The position numbers and the translations under genes are program-made. From Salvelinus alpinus (lineage: Eukaryota > Chordata > Actinopteri > Salmoniformes > Salmonidae), in NCBI RefSeq assembly GCF_045679555.1, contig NC_092091.1, positions 19,316,572 to 19,380,571 of the forward strand: a stretch of 64,000 bases of DNA, in the 5' to 3' direction. Positions 44,550-55,544 of this stretch are shown here, piece by piece. Each line of letters begins with the position of its first letter. The stretch's first letter is position 1. The notes under the pieces are model-generated. The model was not told the origin of the DNA, did no database searches, and saw only the letters and a list, made by a program, of their open reading frames with translations.

Positions 44550-46159
44550 ATAAAAAAAAGTAAAAAAGTATTTAGTCAGCCACCAATTGTGCAAGTTCTC
44601 CCACTTAAAAAGATGAGAGAGGCCTGTAATGTTCATCATAGGTACACTTCAACTATGACAGACAAAATTAGGAAAAGAAATCCAGAAAATCACATTGTAG
44701 GATTTTTAATGAATTTATTTGCAAATTATGGTGGAAAATAAGTATTTGGTCACCTACAAACAAGCAAGATTTCTGGCTCTCACAGACCTGTAACTTCTTC
44801 TTTAAGAGGCTCCTCTGTCCTCCACTCGTTACCTGTATTAATGGCACCTGTTTGAACTTATCAGTATAAAAGACACCTGTCCACAACCTCAAACAGTCAC
44901 ACTCCAAACTCCACTATGGCCAAGACCAAAGAGCTGTCAAAGGACACCAGAAACAAAATTGTAAACCTGCACCAGGCTGGGAAGACTGAATCTGCAATAG
45001 GTAAGCAGCTTGGTTTGAAGAAATCAACTGTGGGAGCAATTATTAGGAAATGGAAGACATACAAGACCACTGATAATCTCCCTCGATCTGGGGCTCCACA
45101 CAAGTTCTCACCCCGTGGGGTCAAAATTATCACAAGAACGGTGAGCAAAAATCCCAGAACCACACGGGGGGACCTAGTGAATGACCTGCAGAGAGCTGGG
45201 ACCAAAGTAACAAAGCCTACCATCAGTAACACACTACGCCGCCAGGGACTCAAATCCTGCAGTGCCAGACGTGTCCCCCTGCTTAAGTCAGTACATTTCC
45301 AGGCCCGTCTGAAGTTTGCTAGAGAGCATTTGGATGATCCAGAAGAAGATTGAGAGAATGTCATATGGTCAGATGAAACCAAAATAGAACTTTTTGGTAA
45401 AAACTCAACTCGTCGTGTTTGGAGGACAAAGAATGCTGAGTTGCATCCAAAGAACACCATACCTACTGTGAAGCATGGGGGTGAAAACATCATGCTTTGG
45501 GGCTGTTTTTCTGCAAAGGGACCAGGACGACTGATCCGTGTAAAGGAAATAATGAATGGGGCCATGTATCGTGAGATTTTGAGTGAAAACCTCCTTCCAT
45601 TAGCAAGGGCATTGAAGATGAAACGTGGCTGGGTCTTTCAGCATGACAATGATCCCAAACACACCGCCCGGGCAACGAAGGAGTGGCTTCGTAAGAAGCA
45701 TTTCAAGGTCCTGGAGTGGCCTAGCCAGTCTCCAGATCTCAACCCAATAGAAAATCTTTGGAGGGAGTTGAAAGTCCGTGTTGCCCAGCAACAGCCCCAA
45801 AACATCACTGCTCTAGAGAAGATCTGCATGGAGGAATGGGCCAAAATACCAGCAACAGTGTGTGAAAACCTTGTGAAGACTTACAGAAAACGTTTGACCT
45901 CTGTCATTGCCAACAAAGGGTATATAACAAAGTATTGAGATAAACTTTTGTCATTGACCAAATACTTATTTTCCACCATCATTTGCAAATAAATTCATTA
46001 CAAATCCTACAATGTGGATTTTCTCGATTTTTTTTCTTCTCATTTTGTCTGTCATAGTTGAAGTGTACCTATGATGAAAATTACAGGCCTCTCTCGTCTT
46101 TTTAAGTGGGAGAACTTGCACAATTGGTGGCTGACTAAATACTTTTTTGCCCCACTGTA
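44550..46159 (+). mobile_element. Tc1-like transposon, nearly intact, long inverted repeats
   Basis: The terminal inverted repeats are about 190 bp (44560-44752 against 45957-46159). They share AAAAGTATTTAGTCAGCC and GTGCAAGTTCTCCCAC at the outside and AATAAGTATTTGGTCA on the inner side, an IR/DR-type arrangement. Between them lies a single transposase gene (44916-45938). The left tip is more diverged than the right. The copy is flanked by TA on the right. It is inserted in an L1-type LINE. Confidence 0.9.
44916..45938 (+). pseudogene. Tc1 transposase gene, one internal stop
   Basis: The frame spans 341 codons including the stop. An N-terminal paired-like DNA-binding region (about residues 1-110, with [17 protein letters not shown] and KWKTYK) is followed by the DDE catalytic domain. 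The domain's acidic residues are in [17 protein letters not shown] and NPIENLW, with 34 residues between the second and third (DD34E). The only visible break is a TGA at 45351-45353, where the family has Trp (ED-W-ENVIW); the frame continues unchanged after it. It encodes a cut-and-paste transposase of the Tc1 family. Confidence 0.92.
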
Positions 46160-46620
46160 TAAAACAACGCAAGATTCAAGACTTCGTGCTTTTCAGCTAA
46201 AATTATTATATAGAATTCTTGTCACCAACAAAATATTGAATATTTGGGAAATAAAATCATCGAAGCTCTGCAGATTTTGTTGTGACAAAATCAATTGACC
46301 ATTTATTTTGGTATTGCCCTCAGGTAGCCTGTTTCTGGTCTCAGGTTCAGGAATGGCTGAAAATGCATAGCATTGATCTAAAATTGGCCCTAGAAATAGT
46401 ACTGTTAGGAGATCTGGAGAGACCGGGTCAGTCAATTACTAATATACTAATACTCTTAGTAAAAGTATGTATCTTCAACTCGCAATCTGAGGATTCTATT
46501 CGATTAGATAAATTGAAATTGTACGTTAAACATCACAGCATAGTTGAAAGATATGTGTTGGTAGAAACCCAAAGTGGGTGGCCAGCAGAGATAGATGGGA
46601 TGGGCTGAGGGAAGCTGAGG

Positions 46621-47387
46621 GTTGGTATGTGGAATTGGAGACAAGTGGGAGTGGAGTTGCTGTGTGGGAGAGAGAATGATGGTAAAAGATGAAAGCAAAA
46701 AAAATTTTAAAAGTCAAAATAAAACATAATAAAAAGTACATTTGAATGACGCTAAGTGGCAGTGTTTTTACAACTAATGTCGGTTTGCCTGAGGCTGATG
46801 GCGTTCAGGTGTTTGTACACATGCATATAAACACACTCTCATTCAAATAAGCACATACAAGAACACACACATACATGTAATAGTGCCAGGCATGCACACA
46901 AACATATACATTTGACATTGCTGTTATGGTTTTAGTTGTCATTGATGTCCTTTGTTAAAAAATTCATTTTATTATTATATATATTTTTTTTTGCATTGTT
47001 GTTTGCTGTTTTCTTCTGTCTTTTCCTTTTTTCTCTTTAGTTCATTCTCTTGGTTGTTGGTGCATTGGGGGGTTCTTGGGGCTGGGGAATGGAATTAATT
47101 GTATTTTTTATTTTGCTTCCTGGCGGAGGGGGGACTGTGGGAGGGGACTCGAATGGTTGAGGGACAGCTATTGGAGAACTGTGGGGGGATCTTGGAGGGT
47201 TCAGGTTCACGTTTTATGGCCTGGTGGTAGATCGGTCAACATGCCCTTGAGCAGGGCATTGACCCTCGATGCTTCTGTGTGTTGCTCTGAATGGGAATCT
47301 GTTGGATGACTAGTATGATGTGGTTGTTGAGCGGCTTCACTGCAAGTATATTGTATATCGAATATCCTCTCCCCCCCCCCCCCCCCC
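46621..47387. other. Probable 3' UTR of the L1-type element and low-complexity end
   Basis: T-rich, then G-rich sequence (TTGGGGGGTTCTTGGGGC, GGCGGAGGGGGGACTG) follows the LINE coding fragment. It ends in a run of about 19 C at 47370-47387 immediately before the next LINE tail. No gene is seen. Confidence 0.4.
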
Positions 47388-48400
47388 AAAAAAAACTTTA
47401 TTTAACCAGGTAAACCAGGTAAACTAGTTGAGAACAAGTTCTCATTTACAACTGCGACCTGGCCAAGATAAAGCAAAGCAGTTCGACACAAACAATAACA
47501 CAGAGTTACACATGGAATAAACAAACATACAGTCAATAATACAATAGAAAATGTCTATATACAGTGTGTGCAAATGAGGTAGGATAAGGGAGGTAAGGCA
47601 ATAAATAGGCCATAGTGGCGAAATAATTACAATATAGCAATTAAACACTGGAGTGATAGATGTGCAGAAGACGAATGTGCAAGTAGAGATACTGGGGTGC
47701 AAATAAATAATAAATAAATAACAGTATGGGGATGTGGTAGTTGGATGGGCTATTTACAGATGGGCTATGAACAGGTGCATTGATCTGTGAGCTGCTCTGA
47801 CAGCTGGTGCTTAAAGTTAGTGAGGGAGATATGAGTATCCAGCTTCAGTGATTTTTGCAGTTCGTTCCAGTCATTGGCAGCAGAGAACTGGAAGGAAAGG
47901 CGGCCAAAGGAGAAATTGGCTTTGGGGGTGACCTGCTGGAGCGCGTGCTACGGGTGGGTGCTGCTATGGTGACCAGTGAGCTGAGATAAGGTGGGGCTTT
48001 ACCTAGCAGAGACTTGAAGATGACCTGGAGCCAGTGAGTTTGGCGATGAATATGAAGCGAGGGCCAGCCAACGAGAGCATACAGGTCGCAGTGGTGGGTA
48101 GTATATGGGGCTTTGGTGACAAAACGGATGGCACTGTGATAGACTGCATCCAATTTGCTGAGTAGAGTGTTGGAGGCTATTTTGTAAATGACATTGCCGA
48201 TGTCAAGGATCGGTAGGATTGTCCGTTTTACGAGGGTATGTTTGGCAGCATGAGTGAAGGATGCTTTGTTGCAGAATAGGAAGTTGATTCTAGATTTCAT
48301 TTTGGATTGGAGATGCTTAATGTGAGTCTGGAAGGAGAGTTTACAGTCTAACCAGACACCTAGGTATTTGTAGTTGTCCACATAATCTAAGTCAGAAGTC
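47388..48400 (-). mobile_element. RSg-1/L2-like LINE, 5'-truncated second copy
   Basis: The minus-strand RT C-terminal part (YKYLGVWLDCKLSFQTH through FVTKAPYTTHHCDLYALVGW) is followed by the 3' UTR and the tail at 47388-47460. It matches the copy at 20877-22672 closely. The frame breaks after RSTRSSR. The motifs upstream of the RT thumb are missing. Confidence 0.88.
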
Positions 48401-48889
48401 AATCGTAAATGAATACTCCTTTATTTGTCAGAGCGCTGGCGAGGTTCCAACCAACTCAATACAGCATAGTACACATATGAATCTCCCCTTTGGAAGCCCC
48501 AGCAGTTGTCTTATATACGGCTATACACAGACAAGTTATATTTGCATGATTTAGCATAATTAATGAATCATTACCATTTTGTTTCATTCATGTGACCGAC
48601 CAATACTGGTTCATAACATGTGACAAACCAATATCTCACGAGGCTTCTTCTCTCTAAGCTGAGACCTTGAAAATGAGATATCTTTTGTAGTTCTCAAAAC
48701 AAGGTCTGAGCGTACTGCCAAATTGCAGATACTGATAAGTGAGGATTCGTTAAATCAGTCACTTGCATGAACACAGAAATTGGTTTTTAGAACAACCCAT
48801 GAATAGAACACAGAAATGAGTTATAAGGAAAGCACATTGAAATTCCCATTACAAGCCACTGAAGGGGGTTTGGGAATCAATATCACAAT
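48395..48889 (-). mobile_element. Solo LTR, probably of an endogenous retrovirus or LTR retrotransposon
   Basis: Read on the minus strand, the segment starts near TGTGATATTGATTCCC and has a TATA-like CGTATATAAGACAAC followed about 90 bp later by a CAAATAAAGGAG poly(A) signal. It ends near 48395, the order expected of U3-R-U5. No internal coding region adjoins it, so it is a fossil. The ends are approximate and the family unknown. Confidence 0.45.
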
Positions 48890-49045
48890 AGAGCCTGTAG
48901 CCTTTGGGGAGAGAAGCATGTAGACCACATCCCCATTCTCTAGCTCTGAAGACAATGTATTAGACGCAGGTGCATCCTATCCATTAGAATCGTATATGGC
49001 ATTAAACATAACTTTCTGGGTATTGTGATAAATGAATCCACCACA

Positions 49046-49181
49046 GGCGGCTGGTGGCCCCTTAATTGGGGAGAACAGGCTCATAGTAATAGCCCGTCCT
49101 CACGTGTTTGATACCATTCCATTAACTCCATTACAGCCACTATTATGAGCTGTCCTCCCCTCAGCAGCCTCCTGTGGAATA
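49046..49181. mobile_element. Hairpin MITE, shortened copy
   Basis: CCACAGGCGGCTGGTGGCC and the inverted CAGCAGCCTCCTGTGG frame a 136-bp copy of the family at 17566 and 40888; part of the middle is missing. Confidence 0.7.
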
Positions 49182-49560
49182 CACTAATGTATGCAGGAGT
49201 GCAGGGATCATAGTCAGTGAATCTGAAGTAGGGTTGTAGGCTGTGCCAATGTTTGTTGAAGTCTCTATTGTGGACCAATGTAATGTCAGTATTGAAGGGT
49301 CCAACATGTCCTAAATTAGCCAAACTAGCAGAGAAGGCCACCTTTGGTCTGGCTGTGTTATCTGTCTTCAGATAACTGCTCCTCCACCTTGAGCTTTTGG
49401 AGCAGCAGTTCAGCCTTAGTGACACTCTTAGTGACGCTCGTTCAAGGTCAGCCTAAGCTGTCCTTCAGTCTGGCCTCAGCTCTATTCTCTGTCCCACCAC
49501 CATGTCTCTCGGGTTCTTCAGCTCAGTCCAGATGTCAGGGGTTGTACCTCCATACTCCAG
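49182..49560. other. Unassigned stretch
   Basis: Contains a 114-codon minus-strand frame (49081-49425) with no recognisable domain. No repeat ends are visible. Confidence 0.3.
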
Positions 49561-49920
49561 GATTTTGGATTTGTGATCAAATGTTTCATATGAGGGGGCA
49601 GTACTAAATGTCACCTTTTATTTTAAGGTATTTTCATACATATCTGTTTTACCATTTAGAAATGAAAGCACTTGATGTATCCAGTCCCCCTATTTGAAGA
49701 AGTCATCAGTATTTTGACAAATTAATTTCTAGTGTATTAAAGTAATAAAAAGTGTAGCATTTGGTCCCATATTCCTAGCATGCAATGACTACATCAAGCT
49801 TGTGACTACAAACTTGTTGGATGCATTTAGAGCTTGTTTTGATTGTTTGATTGTTTTGCCCCATAGGAACTGGTTCAAAATACTGTCCTGAGTAAAGTGT
49901 ATGAATATTTATTCTTAGAT
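49561..49920. mobile_element. Diverged copy of the transposon at 28525-29242, ends lost
   Basis: TTTGGATTTGTGATCAAATG, GCATTTGGTCCCATATTCC, GCAATGACTACATCAAGC and ACTACAAACTTGTTGGATG recur in the same order as in the first copy, without the inverted termini. Confidence 0.75.
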
Positions 49921-50255
49921 GTACACTCTCTCCAAAGGGAAAAAAATAGACATCATAAAATGTATATTGATGAATGTAGAAATATACCTGTGTCTACTGC
50001 CTCCCCAGACTGCATACCGTGGAACCACAGCGACATCACCTGTTCTGATCCAGTACTGCTACTAATATATTGCTAAGATCTCTGTAATTCCCAACCATGC
50101 TCACTAGATGGCACCAAGAAAAAGAAATCAAACCAATAACCATTCCAAAAGCAGGATTTGTACTTACCATTGAGCTGTATTGCAAACCTGAAGCACGTAG
50201 GTAACAAGCCCACAGGCTTATCAATATATATCTAAAGTATCTTAACAATAGTATC
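49921..50255. other. Unassigned stretch
   Basis: I see nothing supportable here. Confidence 0.3.
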
Positions 50256-50465
50256 TTTCATTTTTAATTTACCCTTTATTTAACTAGGCAAGTCAGTTAA
50301 TAACAAATTCTTATTTACAATGACGGCCTACCGAGGAACAGTGGGTTAACTGCCTTGTTCAGGGGCAGAACGACAGATTTTCACCTTGTCAGCTCGGGGA
50401 TTCGATCCAGCAACCTGTTACTGGCCCAATGCTCTAACCACTAGGATGGGTACCTGCCGCCCCAA
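50256..50465 (-). mobile_element. HpaI-type SINE (salmonid)
   Basis: On the minus strand: GGGGCGGCAGGTACCCATCC head, TAGTGGTTAGAGCATTGGGC (box A), GGATCGAATCCCCGAGC (box B), the GTTAACCCACTGTTCC core containing the HpaI site, and the tail AATTTGTTATTAACTGAC ... AAATAAAGGGT. This lysine-tRNA-related SINE family is restricted to salmonids and fixes the taxon. Confidence 0.9.
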
Positions 50466-51060
50466 TTAACAATTGTCTGTATTGATGTGATCTCTCACCA
50501 TTTTGGATCATGCCAGACTGGGAATGCTTCATGCTTGAAATCATAGGTCTTATCCCAATGATTGAAATACATGCTTTCCAGACAAGTCAACAGTCATAGC
50601 TCCTACACAGGACAAATGAAGATTGTATAATGACAACAAGTCTGTTATTGGAAGTGACATGTGACATTCAAGAAGAACTGTCACTATGAGGCTTGTACAG
50701 TATTATAGCCCAGAGGAGCTGAAAAAAGCTCTGGGGACAGAAAATATAGCCATTTCCCCCAGCTAGTTTTAATTCAGACACAAATATCCCGAGGTAGCAA
50801 CCAACACTGACTCTCACTGCTTAAAGGGGAACTCCAATCAAAAACAATTTATTTTGTATTTTTATTACTAGTCCACTGTTGATAGTCCTAAAATGTTTTA
50901 CATGTCAGCAGTCAAGTTTTCAAGATATTGGACTTTCAAGAAGCAAAGTGTCACTGACCACATCATTATGATGATGCAAAATGCATCCCAAAACATTTTT
51001 GGGATGCATTACAAAGTAATTACAATTCCTGTGCCTTGGCCCAGATGAGATTCAGTAATA
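50466..51060. other. Unassigned stretch
   Basis: Bases 50830-51000 (GGGGAACTCCAATCAAAAAC ... GTCCACTGTTGATAGTCC) look like a dispersed repeat, but I cannot delimit it. Confidence 0.3.
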
Positions 51061-52607
51061 CAGTGCATTCGGAAAGTATTCAGACTCCTTGCTTTTTCCC
51101 ACATTTTGCCTTATTACAGCCTTAATCTAATATTGATTAACAAACACTTTCCACATCAATCTACACACAATACCCCATAACGGCAAAGCAAAAAAAAGTT
51201 ATTTTTTTCCTTCTGCATATCTATGAACATTAAAAAATATATATATATCACATTTACATAAGTATTCAGATCCTTGACTCAGTACTTTGTTGAAGCACCT
51301 TTGGCAGTGATTACAGCCTCGAGTGTTCTTGGGTAGGACGCTACAAGCTTGGCACATCTGTATTTGGGAAGTTTCTCCCATTTCTCTCTGCAGATCCTCT
51401 CAAGCTCTGTCAGGATGGATGGGGAGCATTGCTGCACAGCTAGTTTCAGGTTTCTCCAGAGATGTTCAATCGGGTTCATGTCCGGGCTCTGGCTGGGCCA
51501 CAAGGACATTCAGAGACTTGTCCCGAAGACACTCCTGCGTTGTCTTGGCTGTGTGCTTAGGGTCGTTGTCCTGTTGGAAGGGGAACCTTTGCTCCAGTCT
51601 GAGGTCCTGAACGCCCTGGAGCAGGTTTTCATCAAGGATCTCTCTGTACTTTGCTCCGTTCATCTTTCCCTCGATCCTGACTAGTCTCCCAGTCCCTGTC
51701 GCTGAAAAACATCCCCACAGCATGATGCTGCCACCACCATGCTTCACCGTAGGGTTGGTGCAAAGTTTCCTTCAGACGTGACACTTGGCATTCAGGCCAA
51801 AGAGTTCAATCTTGGTTTCTTCAGACCAGATAATCTTGTTTTTCATGGTCTGAGAGTCTTTAGGTGCCTTTTGGCAAACTCCAAGCGGGCTGTCATGTCC
51901 CTTTCGCTTTCGTCTGGCCACTCAACAACAAATGGTTGATTGGTGGAGTGCTGCAGAGATGGTTGTCCTTCTGGAAGGTTCTCCCATCTTCACAGAGGAA
52001 CTCTAGAGCTCTGTCAGAGTGACCATCGGGTTCTTGGTCACCTCCCTGACCATTCTCCCCCGATTGCTCAGTTTGGCCGGACGGCCAGCTCTAGGAAGTC
52101 TTGGCATATCCAAACTTCTTCCATTTAAGAAAGATGGAGGCCACTGTGTTATTGGGGACCAAAAATGCTGTAGAAATGTTTTGGTACCCTTCCCCAGATC
52201 TGTGCCACGACACAATCCTGTCTCGGAGCTCTACGGACAATTCCTTTGACCTCATGGCTTGGTTTTTGCTCTGACATGCACTGTCAAGTGTGGGACCTTA
52301 TATAGACAGGTGTGTGACATTCCAAATCATGTCCAATCAATTGAAATTACCCCAGGTTGACTCCAATCAAGTTGTAGAAACATCTCAAGGATGATCAATG
52401 GAAACCGGATGTACCTGAGATCAATGAGTCTCATAGCATAGGGTCTGAATACTTTGGTTTAAATAAAGTATTTCTGTTTTTTTGCCAAAATTTAGGATTT
52501 TTTTTTTCTCACTTTGTCATTATGGGGTATTGTGTGTAGATTGCTGAGAAAAAAAAACGAAATGTGGAAAAAAAGTCACAGGGTCTGAATACTTTCCGAG
52601 GGCACTG
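51061..52607 (-). mobile_element. Tc1-like transposon, complete ends with broken transposase
   Basis: The ends CAGTGCATTCGGAAAGTATT and the inverted AATACTTTCCGAGGGCACTG delimit about 1.55 kb. On the minus strand the transposase can be read in pieces: an N-terminal part near 52215 (GRPAKLSNRG), then [18 protein letters not shown] and [11 protein letters not shown] near 51747-51560, then [14 protein letters not shown] near 51500. The pieces lie in different frames, so the gene is dead. This is a different Tc1 family from the one at 44550. Confidence 0.9.
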
Positions 52608-54090
52608 CATACTGAACAAAAATATGAGCACAAAATACAACAGTTTCAACAAATTTACTGAGTTACAGTTTATATAAGGAAATCAGTCATTTGAAATAAA
52701 TAAATTAGGCCCTAATCTACGGATTTCACATGACTGGGCAGGGGCGCAGCCTTAGGTGGGCCTGGGAGGGCATAGGCCCACCCACTTGAGAGCCTGTATT
52801 CAGTTATATCCACTAGATAGCACTGTTCCTTTAAGAGATCCATAAATAAGGTGAGCAAGCGGTTATGGGATTGCGCATGCTCAGTGCGTAAGAGTGAGAG
52901 CAAACAATTACACTGGAGCGCTGTTGAGATCCATCGTATGTCCAACGTTACTTTAGATGGGTAAATAATACTTTTTGTCTTACTCTTGTACCGGAATATA
53001 TCAGATTTTGCATCACCTGCACTGTATAAGTTTATTTTGTAATATTTATGCCAGACGGTCATGTTAACCTGTTGATACTTTCAGATTGACATGAGGATGT
53101 TAGCTTCTTGCTAGCTGAATACCAGTGCTCTCAGAACCACATTGTGGAGTTGATAACATTATTTGAAGCGTGAGTAATTATCAGAATGACATTCTATTTC
53201 ATGTAAAGCTTCAGGGTGTTGTATTGTGTTTCATTTTTGTATTTTAACTTCTGTTGATATGACATTTCTCCCAGTGCAGTATGGGTGAGATGAGGATCTA
53301 CTGTTCCATATGGGGTTAGGGTATCATGTGGACAGTGTGTTTAAGTATTCATATTTTTTTTATGACAAAAACATGTATAAAGTCATGCACAATATCATTT
53401 AATTTATAGACATCTTGTACCCAGATATTTGAAATGTTAGAAAATACATTCTAACTGGACATTGTAGTCCCTGTATTTTGTTTTTCTATAGAAAGCAGAG
53501 CCACTATCGTTTAGGCATTTCACTTGGTACTTATTGTACTCAGATTGTTTTATGCACTTTATTAAAACAGATTTATTTCACTTGGTTGTAATTTAGACTG
53601 AACTTTACTTGGCGACTTCATCTTGTGGATATTTCCCTTCTACATTATCCTATTTAAATTTTAAGCTTCGACAGAATAAACCCCATATTAGTTTGTGTCC
53701 TGTGCAGTGTTTACTTTCGCCAGGCTACATGAAGAAGCCGGATGTGGAGGTCCTGGGCTGGCGTGGTTACACGTGGTCTGGGGTTGTGAGGCCGGTTGGA
53801 CGTGCTGACAAATTTTCTAAAACGACGTTGGGGAAATTAACATTCAATTATCTGGCAACAGCTCTGGTGGACATTCCTGCAGCATGTCAGCATGTCAATT
53901 GCACACTACTTCAAAACTTGAGACATCAGTGGCATTGTGTTGTGTGATAAAACTGCACATTTTAGTGGCCTTTTATTGTCCCAAGCACAAAGTGCACCTG
54001 TGTAATGAGCATGCTGTTTAATCAGCTTCTTGATATGACACACCTGTCAAGTGGATGGATTATTTTGGCAAAGGAGAAATGCTCAATGAC
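52608..54090. mobile_element. Mariner-type element, interrupted
   Basis: The left part (52608-52790: CTGAACAAAAATATGAGC ... GATTTCACATGACTGGGCAGG) and the right part (about 53700-54090: GACATTCCTGCAGCATGTC ... ATTTTGGCAAAGGAGAAATG) belong to one element, as judged from the copy at 34731. About 900 bp of unrelated, AT-rich sequence lies between them. The outer right end is missing. Confidence 0.55.
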
Positions 54091-55544
54091 AAAAAAATCC
54101 CTCTCAGAAGTGAACCATTTCCCCCCCTCACAACACAAACCTAACAGCGTACCTGTCTCTGCCTTGCAAATCGTTCTGTTCAACATCCTATTCCTGCAGT
54201 TGTCCAGGCCTCAGTAACTCAATGCTGTATGAGTCAATACTATTGATCTGACGACTTAAACCCTTTCACTATCCACTCCATAGTGTTCGGCTCAGGTCCT
54301 GCAGACAGAGCTCCCTGCTATGCGTCAGTGACCAACTTGTGAAAGGGGATACGCGTAAGTGTCTGAGAACCTGAAAGCACTTCACAGTAACAAATAGAGC
54401 TGTTTCCTTGAACCTCAACATTGGGGAGAAGAGACATGTAGGGGAGTGCTTTATGCCATTCGATGACCCTCACTTGGTTTGCTTTGTCATTGAAATGTCA
54501 GTGGTAACAGACCTTTCACAATCAACAGGTCTATAGCACAGCGAGAGGCATATCGGGGACGGGCGAATAAAAACCAGCCGGTTCAGTTTAAATTAGAAAA
54601 TGGACCCAATCTAAGAACTGTGGCAGGAAGCATGAATACAGATGGCTCTGATATGAAACAAGGCATTGGAGTTAAAGTTATTCTCAGAATAAGAGGATGT
54701 ATCCACACCTATAGAGTAAATATCTTTTTGTAATCACTTGTGAACATTATGAGGACTTGCTAAACAATCTCAGGAGACAGATGACAGCTGCAGATATTTT
54801 TCTAAAACATGGTCTTTTTTTGTAAGGACAATTCATGACATCCTCCCTCACAGCCACCTTCCCATCCATTATTACTATTTTTCTTCCCTCTCTCTGTGAG
54901 TGAGAGTAACTGTCTCCAGTGGAAACTTGCGAGGTAAATGAGGTGTGGCTCTAAATGTCAGAGTGGGCATCTCTTCCTGGGCGCCCCAATCAATGAGGCA
55001 GTATCATGTGCTTATTCAGCCAGGTGTTGGAGGGAGGGAACAGGCAGATCAGAACACTGTGGAGAGATAGGGAGTTAGGGAACACACTGATCAATCACAC
55101 TCTTAGAAGTCTCTTTATAGTGAAGGTGTTCATTATGGGAGGACACAGAGTTGCGCGTATAACAACGCTCACATTTTCTGACAAGGGATATCATTCATTC
55201 TCTCACACACACACAGCAGTAAAAGGGGAAATGTCAAAGCCTAAATGTGCACTGTTGAGATCCTCTCCAGTCCAGTGGGGAAGCTGCTCTCATTTCCTTG
55301 TCTCCTCTCCAGAGGAGGCCTCTCCTCCCACACTGGTCTGTGGCTGTCTGTCTGGGTGGGTCATTATGTGTGATGGAGCTGCTGCAGAAAGCCTTGGCTT
55401 CACCCAGTGGGCAGTGGATCAATCATCTGATGCCTGAGGGAGACAAGCCCTCCCAGTCCCCACACAGCCCTCTGTGTTCAGCCTCACAGTCTGTCAATCC
55501 CACTCATCTCATCCATTGGCTTTTGCATCCTGTTGGTCTGATTG
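54091..55544. other. Gene-free stretch downstream of polrmt
   Basis: It may include the polrmt 3' UTR at its right end. ORFs at 55006-55437 and 55298-55672 (the latter overlapping the last polrmt exon in antisense) show no domains. Confidence 0.35.

Larger units (their letters stand above)
44454..46620 (+). mobile_element. L1-type LINE C-terminal fragment, split by Tc1
   Basis: Sequence before the Tc1 (44454-44549; PYRLKNSWEENFDVP in one frame) and after it (46160-46620) fits the C-terminal region of fish L1-like ORF2 proteins. The latter reads RLRAFQLKLLYRILVTNK ... LCRFC ... HLFWYCPQVACFW, with the Cys/His pattern typical of that clade. One frame change lies near 46297. The interruption at about 44550-46159 is the Tc1 element. 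Confidence 0.65.

Noticed and set aside
44897-45565. 222-codon minus-strand ORF
   Set aside because: It is the antisense shadow of the Tc1 transposase gene at 44916-45938.
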